Positions 1-6,471 of a stretch of DNA of 9,920 nucleotides are shown piece after piece; the first letter of the stretch is position 1; each line of letters opens with the position of its first letter. This DNA comes from Desulfuromusa sp. (GTDB lineage: Bacteria; Desulfobacterota; Desulfuromonadia; Desulfuromonadales; Geopsychrobacteraceae). Where the stretch lies: NCBI GenBank assembly GCA_021157505.1, contig JAGGWI010000040.1, positions 1 to 9,920 on the forward strand, given 5' to 3'. The translations under genes were made by a program, and so were the position numbers. The notes beneath the pieces are model-generated. The model was given only the letters and a program-made list of their open reading frames with translations. It was not told the DNA's origin and searched no databases.

Positions 1-13
1 ATTGTAGTAAATT

Positions 14-124
14 CGGGACTGTCCCCAGGTTCATCGGGGGCTGTCCCAGATATTTACGGACGATGAAACTACGGTGGTTCGCGTCGCAAAAGCCTGGGAC
101 AGCCCCCATGCGGGGACAGTCCCG
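14..124. repeat. Nested inverted repeat with four GGGRCTGTCCC units (REP/BIME- or MITE-like)
   Basis: The outer arms CGGGACTGTCCCC (14-26) and GGGGACAGTCCCG (112-124) are perfect reverse complements. So are the inner arms GGGGGCTGTCCCA (36-48) and TGGGACAGCCCCC (95-107). Within each side the two arms are near-direct repeats of a GGGRCTGTCCC unit, which is itself nearly palindromic. The element is therefore two head units, a 46-bp spacer (49-94) and two inverted units. The gaps between outer and inner arms differ (9 bp on the left, 4 bp on the right), so whole-element pairing would leave an internal bulge. Such arrangements are typical of REP/BIME elements and small non-autonomous elements mobilised by Y1 (REP-associated) transposases. 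No transposase gene is present here, so mobility is inference. A hairpin formed by the right arms, followed by GGTTTT, could also stop transcription entering from the left. Confidence 0.75.
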
Positions 125-224
125 GTTTTGCTGGGAAAATCTCTTAAACTAGCGCCATTCAACCCTAACCCTTTAATTATTAGTGAGTTAAAGAGCCTCG
201 ATTTATATATTATCAGGCATGGGG

Positions 225-253
225 TTTCATGGTAGCAACAACTCTGATATATT
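225..253 (+). promoter_or_regulatory. Weak candidate promoter for the YceI-family gene
   Basis: A TATATT hexamer at 248-253 resembles a sigma70 -10 box. Seventeen bases upstream, TTTCAT (225-230) is a poor match to a -35 box. The position, about 50 bp before the start codon, suits a promoter, but AT-rich DNA yields such matches by chance and other -10-like words occur at 206-213. Transcription could depend on an activator. Confidence is low. Confidence 0.25.
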
Positions 254-254
254 A

Positions 255-275
255 CTAAAAAGGTTATCTTTTTAG
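255..275. promoter_or_regulatory. Perfect 8-bp inverted repeat in the leader of the YceI-family gene
   Basis: CTAAAAAG (255-262) and CTTTTTAG (268-275) are exact reverse complements separated by GTTAT. The repeat lies directly downstream of the -10-like TATATT and 15 bp before the Shine-Dalgarno sequence, where an operator or a short RNA hairpin would affect expression. It is too AT-rich to be a convincing intrinsic terminator. No regulator is identified. Confidence 0.45.
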
Positions 276-290
276 CTCCAACCAACAACA

Positions 291-296
291 AAGGGG
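291..296 (+). promoter_or_regulatory. Shine-Dalgarno sequence of the YceI-family gene
   Basis: AAGGGG sits 4 nt before the ATG at 301 and 7 nt before the ATG at 304. The spacing favours the second of the two adjacent Met codons as the real start. The mature protein is the same either way because the difference lies in the signal peptide. Confidence 0.6.
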
Positions 297-300
297 TATC

Positions 301-888
301 ATGATGATAAAAAAACTATCTCTGCTGTTTCTCGTCACGTTATTCATCGTTCCGGTCTCTTTTGCAGAAATCTTTCTGCTCGACACCAACCATACACAAA
401 TTCATTTCTCGGTTCAGCATCTGGTTGTATTCAAGGTACGGGGCAACTTCAATGATTTTGTCGGCTCAATTGATGCCGATTCCAAGACCAGGACCCTGGT
501 TTCGGTTCAAGCGACTATTCAAGCCGCATCTATTGATACCCGCATTGAAAAACGGGACAAGCATCTCCGTAGCTCAGATTTTTTTGACACAACCAAGTAT
601 CCTGAAATTCAGTTCAAAAGTAAGAAAGTCACTGGTAGCGGTGATAACATTATCCTGACCGGAGATTTGACGATTAAAGGGATCACCAAGGAAATAGTTC
701 TCAACGGAAGTTTCCTGGGGACAACGACTGGCCCGAGCGGAAAACTACGAGCCGGCTTTGAAGCAACCGGGATGATCAATCGTAAGGATTTTGGCCTGAG
801 CTGGAACAAAGTTACAGAAGCAGGCGGTCTGGTCGTAGGTGATGAAATCCAGATCGGACTAGAAATTGAATCGGTCCTGAAACCTTGA
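301..888 (+). CDS. yceI: YceI-family periplasmic protein
   Basis: This encodes a 195-residue protein, the usual length for the YceI family, whose members fold as a lipocalin-like beta-barrel that holds long isoprenoid or other amphiphilic ligands. Residues 1-22 form a Sec signal peptide (basic MMIKK, hydrophobic core LSLLFLVTLFIV, cleavage after SFA), so the product should be periplasmic. Family marks are the opening DTNHTQIHFSVQHL after cleavage, RDKHLRSSDFFDTTKYPEI in the middle, GDLTIKGITKEIVL, and a late GFEATGMINRKDFGLSW block. The true start may be the second Met at 304, judged from the Shine-Dalgarno spacing. The gene stands alone on the + strand and converges on lpdA, with 12 bp between the stop codons. 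The family assignment is firm. The ligand and physiological role cannot be read from the sequence; quinone or isoprenoid binding or stress response are possibilities known for relatives. The symbol denotes family membership only. Confidence 0.93.
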   Translation: MMIKKLSLLFLVTLFIVPVSFAEIFLLDTNHTQIHFSVQHLVVFKVRGNFNDFVGSIDADSKTRTLVSVQATIQAASIDTRIEKRDKHLRSSDFFDTTKYPEIQFKSKKVTGSGDNIILTGDLTIKGITKEIVLNGSFLGTTTGPSGKLRAGFEATGMINRKDFGLSWNKVTEAGGLVVGDEIQIGLEIESVLKP

Positions 889-900
889 GATAAATTTAAA

Positions 901-2310
901 TCATGGTTTAAACAGCATCTCAGCTGCATCGTAAATGGTTTCTGACAAGGTCGGATGCGGGTGGATCGATTTACGCAGATCCTCGCTGACAGCAGCCATC
1001 TCTATGGCCACCACCCCTTCGGCAATTAACTCTCCGGCACCTGGTCCGGCAACCGCCATACCCAACACCCGGTCGGTGTCAGGATCGACAATTAATTTGG
1101 TCATGCCATCATCCCGCCCCAGGGTCAGTGTCCGGCCATTTCCTCGCCAGGGTATTTTTGCTGTTTTAACTTTGATCTTCTGCTCGCGAGCTGCCGTTTC
1201 AGTCAAACCACACCAGGCGATTTCCGGATCAGTGAAGACCACTGCAGGAATTGCTCGAGGATCGAAAACCGCTTTACGCCCGGCAGCAGCCTCAGCTGCA
1301 ACGCTGGCTTCAGCGGATGCTTTATGTGCCAACATCGGCTCACCAGCAATATCCCCGATAGCAAATATATGCGGCTCAGCAGTGCGTTGTTGTCCATCAA
1401 CAATAATGAAATTCTTCTTATCCATGATAATAGCTGTATTTTCAATCCCCAGGCTTTCAGTATTGGGCTGACGACCGATCGCAATCAGGACTTTTTCAAA
1501 GCGCTTGTTACTTTGCTCACCATGTTTATCTTCCAAAGTGACTGACACCCCTCTTTTTTCTTCTTTGAGCCCGACAACCTTGCTATTGAGCAGAATTGAA
1601 TCAAACTTCTTGTCCAGTCTCCGTTTCAGAACCGAAACCAGATCCCGGTCACAGCCGGGCAGCAGACCGTTGGTCATTTCTACCACGGAAACCTTGCTTC
1701 CCAGAGCAGCATAAGCCGAACCCAATTCCAAACCAATATAGCCACCACCAACAACCAATAAAGACCTGGGAATATCCGTAAGCTCCAACGCTCCAGTCGA
1801 ATCGATAATTCTTTGACTCTCTGCTTCAACTCCCGGCAACATAATCGGCCGGGATCCTGTCGCCAGGATTGCCTGCTCAAAAACCAATTCCCCGATGGCA
1901 CCATCAACTAGCGTCACAGTCAAAGTTCTGGAGTCTTTAAACTGTGCCGTACCACGCAGATAGTTTATTTTCATTTTCTGCACTTTTGATCCCAAACCAC
2001 CCGTCAGCTTTTCAACCACTTCATTTTTCCAACTGCAAATCCGTTCCACATCAATTGTTGGTTTTGCAAACCCGACCCCAATTTGTGCTGATTCTTCAGC
2101 TTCTGAAACAAGTTTTGCAATATGCAATAATGCCTTTGATGGAATACAGCCACGGTGCAGACAAACTCCGCCTGGATTTATCTCAGGATCGATCAGGGTC
2201 ACCGCAAGTCCCAGTTCCGCAGCCTTGAAGGCAGCAGCATACCCCCCAGGACCAGCACCAATAACAACCAACTGGACATGTTCAGGGATTTTTTCAGTCT
2301 GATTCATCAT
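901..2310 (-). CDS. lpdA: Dihydrolipoyl dehydrogenase (E3 of pyruvate dehydrogenase)
   Basis: This cytoplasmic FAD flavoprotein of 469 residues reoxidises the dihydrolipoyl group on E2 and passes electrons to NAD+. The sequence shows an N-terminal FAD-binding GAGPGG (residues 18-23) and the redox-active disulfide C50/C55 in GGVCLHRGCIPSK. It also shows ATGSRP (150-155), an NAD-binding GGGYIGLE (188-195) ending in E211, which favours NAD over NADP, a second FAD contact at IGDIAGEPMLAHKA, and the C-terminal catalytic pair H452/E457 in HPHPTLSE. The active-site spacer is LHRG rather than the more common LNVG, a variant seen in one branch of E3 enzymes. The start codon follows the aceF stop directly, and the Shine-Dalgarno AAGGGA lies inside the last codons of aceF. 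It is 3 nt from the first ATG and 6 nt from the second, so Met2 may be the real start. Translation is probably coupled to aceF. This is the last gene of the pdh operon, and no terminator is seen after it. Confidence 0.97.
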   Translation of the reverse strand: MMNQTEKIPEHVQLVVIGAGPGGYAAAFKAAELGLAVTLIDPEINPGGVCLHRGCIPSKALLHIAKLVSEAEESAQIGVGFAKPTIDVERICSWKNEVVEKLTGGLGSKVQKMKINYLRGTAQFKDSRTLTVTLVDGAIGELVFEQAILATGSRPIMLPGVEAESQRIIDSTGALELTDIPRSLLVVGGGYIGLELGSAYAALGSKVSVVEMTNGLLPGCDRDLVSVLKRRLDKKFDSILLNSKVVGLKEEKRGVSVTLEDKHGEQSNKRFEKVLIAIGRQPNTESLGIENTAIIMDKKNFIIVDGQQRTAEPHIFAIGDIAGEPMLAHKASAEASVAAEAAAGRKAVFDPRAIPAVVFTDPEIAWCGLTETAAREQKIKVKTAKIPWRGNGRTLTLGRDDGMTKLIVDPDTDRVLGMAVAGPGAGELIAEGVVAIEMAAVSEDLRKSIHPHPTLSETIYDAAEMLFKP

Positions 2311-3648
2311 CTATCCCTTCATCACCAGGTTGAGAGGATTTTCAATCGCTTCACAGATCCAACGCAGGAAGCGGGCACCATCGGCACCATCAATGACACG
2401 ATGGTCGTAAGTCAACGATAGAGTCATCATCTGTTCTGGTGTAAACTCGTGACCATTCCAAAGCGGCTCTGTTTCTGCGCGCGAGACCCCAAGGATTGCC
2501 ACCTGAGGAGGATAAACAATCGGCGTAAACGACGTTCCACCAATTCCACCCAGATTGCTGATAGTGAAAGTTCCCCCTTCCATGTCAACCGGACTGATTT
2601 TTCTTTCCCGGGTTTTAGTCGCCAGTTCGTTCAACTCCAGCGCCAACGATTCGACCCCTTTCTGATCCGCATCCCGAATAACCGGCACCAGTAACCCTCC
2701 AGGGGTATCAACTGCGACACCAATATGGATATATTGCTTTAAGATCAATTCCTTACTGGCCAGATCCAAGCTGCTGTTAAATTGTGGAAAAGCGCTCAGA
2801 GCGGCGGCGCAAACCTTGACCAGAACTGCGGTCATGGTCAACTTACTAGCAGCCGTTGCCGCATAGTTAAAATCACGACGAAATTCTTCAACTTCTGTGA
2901 CCCGAACCTTATCGTACTGCGTCACCATAGGAATGGTTGACCAGGCATAGCCCATGGAATCTGCTGTTAATTCACGGATTCTGGATAAGGGTTGACGAGA
3001 AATCTCCCCCCACTTGCTAAAATCGGGGAGCGGGCGTTGGGCATGCAGACCCCGGAATTCGGCAGCTGTGACAACAGCTGAATCACCACCACGCAGCCGC
3101 TGCATGGTATCACGCACAAATAAGCGAACATCTTCCTCGCTGATTCGGCCTCCAGCTCCAGTTCCCTGCACCTGATAAATATCGACACCAAGATCACGGG
3201 CGATGCGACGTACTGAGGGAGCGGCCGGGGCAACCAGGTTATCGCGGCGCACGCTGGTTAGATCAACACTCTCAGCAACCCGATCAGCTATTGCTGGAGG
3301 TAAAGGATCAGCCTCGGGGAGAGGAGTAGATAGCTCTTTTGTTTGTGGCTCTGCCAATGATTCCACTGCCATTTCAGCATCAGCAGGGGCGAGATTTTCA
3401 CTGGTGTTGGTGACCGTCTCCAGCAGCATAATGACCGAGCCGACGGTCGCATTATCCCCTTCTGCCACTTTAATCGCGGAGATCACCCCGGCGGCAGGGG
3501 ATGGAATAGCAACGACAGCTTTATCGGTTTCCAATTCCAGCAAGGTCTGATCCTCTTCCACATGATCATCCACCGCAACCATAATGGCGATAACCGTTCC
3601 GGCAGTCACTCCATCGGAGACCTCGGGGACAATAATTTCTAGTGACAT
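2311..3648 (-). CDS. aceF: Dihydrolipoyllysine-residue acetyltransferase (E2 of pyruvate dehydrogenase)
   Basis: This is the E2 core subunit. It carries acetyl groups from E1 on a swinging lipoyl arm and transfers them to CoA. At 445 residues it has one lipoyl domain (about 1-80), with the lipoylated lysine K43 in ETDKAVV. A flexible acidic, Ala/Pro-containing linker follows, then a peripheral subunit-binding domain (about 139-178, APSVRRIARDLGVD...GGRISEEDV) that docks E1 or E3. The catalytic acetyltransferase domain (about 215-445) ends with the active-site DHRVIDG, giving H416 and D420. Enterobacterial AceF usually has three lipoyl domains, so this is the short, single-lipoyl form. The catalytic domain and the AceE-type partner identify it as PDH rather than the 2-oxoglutarate or branched-chain complexes. 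The Shine-Dalgarno AGAGGAAT (3652-3659) overlaps the aceE stop codon, leaving only 9 bp between the two genes. The gene abuts lpdA with no gap. Confidence 0.96.
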   Translation of the reverse strand: MSLEIIVPEVSDGVTAGTVIAIMVAVDDHVEEDQTLLELETDKAVVAIPSPAAGVISAIKVAEGDNATVGSVIMLLETVTNTSENLAPADAEMAVESLAEPQTKELSTPLPEADPLPPAIADRVAESVDLTSVRRDNLVAPAAPSVRRIARDLGVDIYQVQGTGAGGRISEEDVRLFVRDTMQRLRGGDSAVVTAAEFRGLHAQRPLPDFSKWGEISRQPLSRIRELTADSMGYAWSTIPMVTQYDKVRVTEVEEFRRDFNYAATAASKLTMTAVLVKVCAAALSAFPQFNSSLDLASKELILKQYIHIGVAVDTPGGLLVPVIRDADQKGVESLALELNELATKTRERKISPVDMEGGTFTISNLGGIGGTSFTPIVYPPQVAILGVSRAETEPLWNGHEFTPEQMMTLSLTYDHRVIDGADGARFLRWICEAIENPLNLVMKG

Positions 3649-3657
3649 AGCATTCCT

Positions 3658-6342
3658 CTAATCATTGTGAGGGTTCAGTTTATCAGGGTTAATCTTGAAA
3701 TCTTTCATTGCTTTTATCAATACCGCTTCAGATTCTTCTCCCGCAGACACCAGCTGTTTTAAAGCGGCAAGAACAATGTACCGGGCATCGACCTCGAAAA
3801 AATCGCGCAACGCACTACGGCTATCGCTACGCCCGAAACCATCGGTACCCAAACAATAAACCGGGCCGGGAAACCACTGAGAAACAGATGCCGGAAGCAC
3901 CTTCATGTAATCTGAAGCGGCGACAAAGACACCTTGTTCCTTCTCTAACAATTGGCTGATGTACGGTTTTTTGTGTTTTTTCTGAGGATGAAGGAGATTC
4001 CAGCGTTCAACTTCTATGGCATCCTGATAGAGTTCTTTATAACTCGTGACACTCCAGACATCTGCCGCAATCCCATATTTTTCTTCCAGAATGCTTTGCG
4101 CTTTAATCACTTCGTTAAGAATAGCGCCACTTCCGAGCAGATGTACCTTGGATTTTTGACCCTTTATCCGGGTCGACTGGAAGCGGTACATCCCCCTTAT
4201 AATCCCCTCACGTATACCCTTTCGTTTCGGCATCGGCGGCATTTTATAGGTTTCATTCATCACCGTCAGATAGTAAATCAAATCTTCCTGGTGACAGTAC
4301 ATCCGGGTCAAGCCTTCATGCACGATGACTGCTAATTCATAGGCAAAGGCAGGGTCATAAGCTTTCACCTTGGTCGGTGTCAGAGCCAAAACATGACTAT
4401 GACCATCCTGGTGCTGCAATCCTTCTCCGGCAAGGGTGGTTCGACCAGCTGTAGCACCAATCAAAAAGCCTCGCGCCCGGCTGTCACAAGCCTGCCAGAT
4501 CAAATCTCCAACCCGCTGGAAACCAAACATCGAATAAAAGGTATAGAAAGGAATTGTCTGTACCTGGTTGTTTGAATAAGCACTTCCAGCAGCGATAAAA
4601 CTGGCCATGGAACCCGCCTCACTCAACCCTTCCTCCAGAATTGCTCCGGTTTTTTTCTCGTTATAAAAGAGTAAATTCCCCTTGTCTATCGGCTCATAAA
4701 GTTGCCCTGTGTGGCTATAAATTCCTGCCTGCCGGAAGAGCGACTCCATTCCAAAAGTGCGTGCCTCATCAGGAACAATAGGGACGATCAACTTTCCCAG
4801 TTCCGGGTCACGCAGCAATTTCGCCAACAGGTGAACAAAGGCCATGGTTGTTGCCAGTTCTCGATCTCCAGACCCGGCCAGATATTCCTGGATCAACCAA
4901 TCGGTTTGACATGCCATCGGTTGGCTACCGTCAAAACGTTTAGGCAGGCAACCGCCCAAGGCCGCACGCCGTTCTTTCAGATAGTTAATTTCGGGACTGT
5001 TGTCGGCAGGCCTATAACAGGGGGCTTGAGCAATTTTGTCATCGCTGATCGGGATATTGAATCGGGTCCGGAACTCTTTCAATTCTTCTTCATTCAGTTT
5101 TTTCTGTGAATGGGTAATATTTTTCCCTTCACCGGCCTCCCCCAGCCCGTACCCTTTGATTGTCTGTGCCAGAATCACCGTTGGCGATCCCTTATGTTCA
5201 ACCGCGGCCTTGTAGGCTGCGTAGACTTTTACCGGATCGTGACCTCCCCTGGTCAAGCGGCCCAACTGTTCATCACTGTAGTTTTCAACAAGTTTAACTA
5301 GCTCAGGATATTTTCCAAAAAAATCTTTCCGCACAAAAGCACCACTGGATGCCGTATAGCGCTGCATTTCACCATCCAAAACCTCATCCATCCGTTGGAC
5401 CAACCGGCCGGACTTGTCTGCATCCAACAAGCGATCCCAGTCACTGCCCCAGATAACTTTAATGACATTCCAACCGGCGCCCCTGAAGGCGGCTTCAAGT
5501 TCCTGAATAATTTTTCCGTTGCCACGCACCGGACCATCAAGCCGTTGCAGATTTCCATTCACAACAAAAATCAGGTTATCAAGATGCTCCCGCGCAGCCA
5601 AAGTGATTGCCCCTAAGGATTCGGGCTCGTCCATCTCGCCATCACCCAACATGGCCCACACTTTTCGGCCACTTTTCTTGCGCAACCCCCGATCAACCAG
5701 ATAATGATTAAACCGGGCTTGGTAGATAGCAGTTAATGCGGTTAATCCCATTGAAACGGTCGGGAATTCCCAGAAATCTTTCATCAGGAAAGGGTGGGGG
5801 TAAGAAGATAAGCCACCTTGGGGATTGAGTTCATTCCTGAAATTAGCCAAATTCTGCTCAGAAAGGCGACCCTCCATAAAGGCCCGTGCATAAACTCCGG
5901 GAGCCGCATGCCCCTGGAAATAAACCATGTCACCGAGAAAATCATCGGTTCGGCCACGCCAGAAATGATTAAATCCAATCTCCCAGAGATTTGCAACCGA
6001 AGCAAATGTAGAGATATGCCCGCCGATGCCATCAGACTCCCGATTGGCACGCACAACCATCGCCATAGCATTCCAACGAATAATCGATTTAATCCGGCGC
6101 TCAAGTTCCCGGTTCCCTGGAAAAACGGGTTGTCGCGTATGGGGAATGGTATTGATATATGGAGTGTTAGCAGTAAAGGGGATGCTGACTCCCTGCTCCT
6201 GAGCACGAATCTGCAATTGCCTGAGAATCTGTCGTACCCGTTCCGGCCCCTGCTCTTTCAAAACATAATCGAGGGATTCACGCCATTCCTGATTTTCTAT
6301 ATCCAGAAGGTCTTTTGATTCTTGTGAATTATGAATTGCCAT
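3658..6342 (-). CDS. aceE: Pyruvate dehydrogenase E1 component, homodimeric type
   Basis: This thiamine-diphosphate enzyme decarboxylates pyruvate and acetylates the lipoyl group of AceF, the first step from pyruvate to acetyl-CoA. From the chosen start it is 894 residues, close to the 887 of E. coli AceE, and is alignable along its length by eye. Visible marks are YINTIP near residue 62, H109 in GGHIS and H145 in YFQGHAAPGVYARAF (counterparts of E. coli H106 and H142), and the ThDP/Mg motif GDGEMDEPES (from 233) through NLQRLDGP (264-271). Others are GKNITHSQKK (active-site loop His), DEARTFGMESLFRQ, SMFGFQRVGDL, EGLQHQDGHSH and the C-terminal LGTDGFGRSDSR. The frame stays open to 6396, but that extension would cross the promoter. 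ATG at 6342 has AAAGGAG 9 nt upstream, so I start there. It is the first gene of an aceE-aceF-lpdA operon with its own promoter. The single long chain separates it from the alpha/beta E1 type. Confidence 0.97.
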   Translation of the reverse strand: MAIHNSQESKDLLDIENQEWRESLDYVLKEQGPERVRQILRQLQIRAQEQGVSIPFTANTPYINTIPHTRQPVFPGNRELERRIKSIIRWNAMAMVVRANRESDGIGGHISTFASVANLWEIGFNHFWRGRTDDFLGDMVYFQGHAAPGVYARAFMEGRLSEQNLANFRNELNPQGGLSSYPHPFLMKDFWEFPTVSMGLTALTAIYQARFNHYLVDRGLRKKSGRKVWAMLGDGEMDEPESLGAITLAAREHLDNLIFVVNGNLQRLDGPVRGNGKIIQELEAAFRGAGWNVIKVIWGSDWDRLLDADKSGRLVQRMDEVLDGEMQRYTASSGAFVRKDFFGKYPELVKLVENYSDEQLGRLTRGGHDPVKVYAAYKAAVEHKGSPTVILAQTIKGYGLGEAGEGKNITHSQKKLNEEELKEFRTRFNIPISDDKIAQAPCYRPADNSPEINYLKERRAALGGCLPKRFDGSQPMACQTDWLIQEYLAGSGDRELATTMAFVHLLAKLLRDPELGKLIVPIVPDEARTFGMESLFRQAGIYSHTGQLYEPIDKGNLLFYNEKKTGAILEEGLSEAGSMASFIAAGSAYSNNQVQTIPFYTFYSMFGFQRVGDLIWQACDSRARGFLIGATAGRTTLAGEGLQHQDGHSHVLALTPTKVKAYDPAFAYELAVIVHEGLTRMYCHQEDLIYYLTVMNETYKMPPMPKRKGIREGIIRGMYRFQSTRIKGQKSKVHLLGSGAILNEVIKAQSILEEKYGIAADVWSVTSYKELYQDAIEVERWNLLHPQKKHKKPYISQLLEKEQGVFVAASDYMKVLPASVSQWFPGPVYCLGTDGFGRSDSRSALRDFFEVDARYIVLAALKQLVSAGEESEAVLIKAMKDFKINPDKLNPHND

Positions 6343-6351
6343 AAACGTCAA

Positions 6352-6358
6352 CTCCTTT
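6352..6358 (-). promoter_or_regulatory. Shine-Dalgarno sequence deciding the aceE start
   Basis: Read on the minus strand, AAAGGAG ends 9 nt before ATG 6342. The encoded MAIHNSQES N-terminus then gives a protein of normal AceE length. The longer alternative beginning at 6396 would start upstream of the predicted transcription start site. Confidence 0.85.
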
Positions 6359-6379
6359 AATATCAGCAGCATATAAAAG

Positions 6380-6416
6380 CTGACTAAAATATACACAATT
6401 ATTTTAGTTGTGTCAG
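6380..6416. promoter_or_regulatory. Overlapping inverted repeats across the pdh promoter (candidate operator)
   Basis: Three inverted repeat pairs interlock over the promoter. ACACAA (6393-6398) pairs with TTGTGT (6408-6413) across a 9-bp spacer. CTAAAAT (6384-6390) pairs with ATTTTAG (6401-6407) across 10 bp. CTGAC (6380-6384) pairs with GTCAG (6412-6416) at the outer ends. They cover the -35, spacer, -10 and start region, so a bound dimer would block RNA polymerase. The sequence does not resemble the enterobacterial PdhR site (ATTGG-ACCAAT type), and no regulator gene lies in the window. An operator role is inference. Confidence 0.5.
6388..6416 (-). promoter_or_regulatory. Sigma70-type promoter of the aceE-aceF-lpdA operon
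   Basis: On the minus strand, CTGACA (6416-6411) matches the -35 consensus at 5 of 6 positions, and TATATT (6393-6388) matches the -10 consensus at 5 of 6. The spacer is exactly 17 bp. The transcript would begin near 6381 and have a leader of about 39 nt. That leader contains a short inverted repeat, TCAGC/GCTGA (6363-6383), and the aceE Shine-Dalgarno sequence. The prediction rests on sequence match and position only. Confidence 0.7.
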
Positions 6417-6471
6417 GAATCCGGCAAAATGAATAGAAATAATTCAGAATAAAACAAGAAAGGGGAAGAAT

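Larger units (their letters stand above)
1..300. other. Noncoding leader region left of the YceI-family gene
   Basis: No credible gene is seen here. An open frame on the minus strand (31-291) runs straight through the repeat at 14-124, is low in sequence character and has no family resemblance, so I treat it as spurious. The region has two parts: a GC-rich nested inverted repeat (14-124), and an AT-rich stretch (about 137-300) that should hold the promoter and leader of the gene starting at 301. Any gene to the left of the window is not visible. Confidence 0.7.

Noticed and set aside
216..231. Sigma54-like promoter (GGCATGGGGTTTCAT) before the YceI-family gene
   Set aside because: The -24 half looks right but the -12 GC dinucleotide, which is nearly invariant, is CA here.
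31..291. Minus-strand open frame of 86 codons in the left noncoding region
   Set aside because: It is read through the inverted repeat, has no ribosome site of note or recognisable domain, and its composition looks like translated repeat DNA.
935..1471. Long plus-strand open frames opposite lpdA, aceF, aceE and priA
   Set aside because: They are shadows of strongly conserved minus-strand genes, with no domain of their own and no initiation signals.
6343..6396. Longer AceE N-terminus starting at 6396
   Set aside because: It would begin upstream of the predicted transcription start, lacks a good Shine-Dalgarno, and adds 18 hydrophobic residues not expected in a cytoplasmic E1. ATG 6342 has AAAGGAG at 9 nt.
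6380..6416. Classic PdhR, FNR or CRP site at the pdh promoter
   Set aside because: The half-sites TTGTGT/ACACAA and CTAAAAT/ATTTTAG do not match ATTGG-ACCAAT, TTGAT-ATCAA or TGTGA-TCACA at their required spacing.
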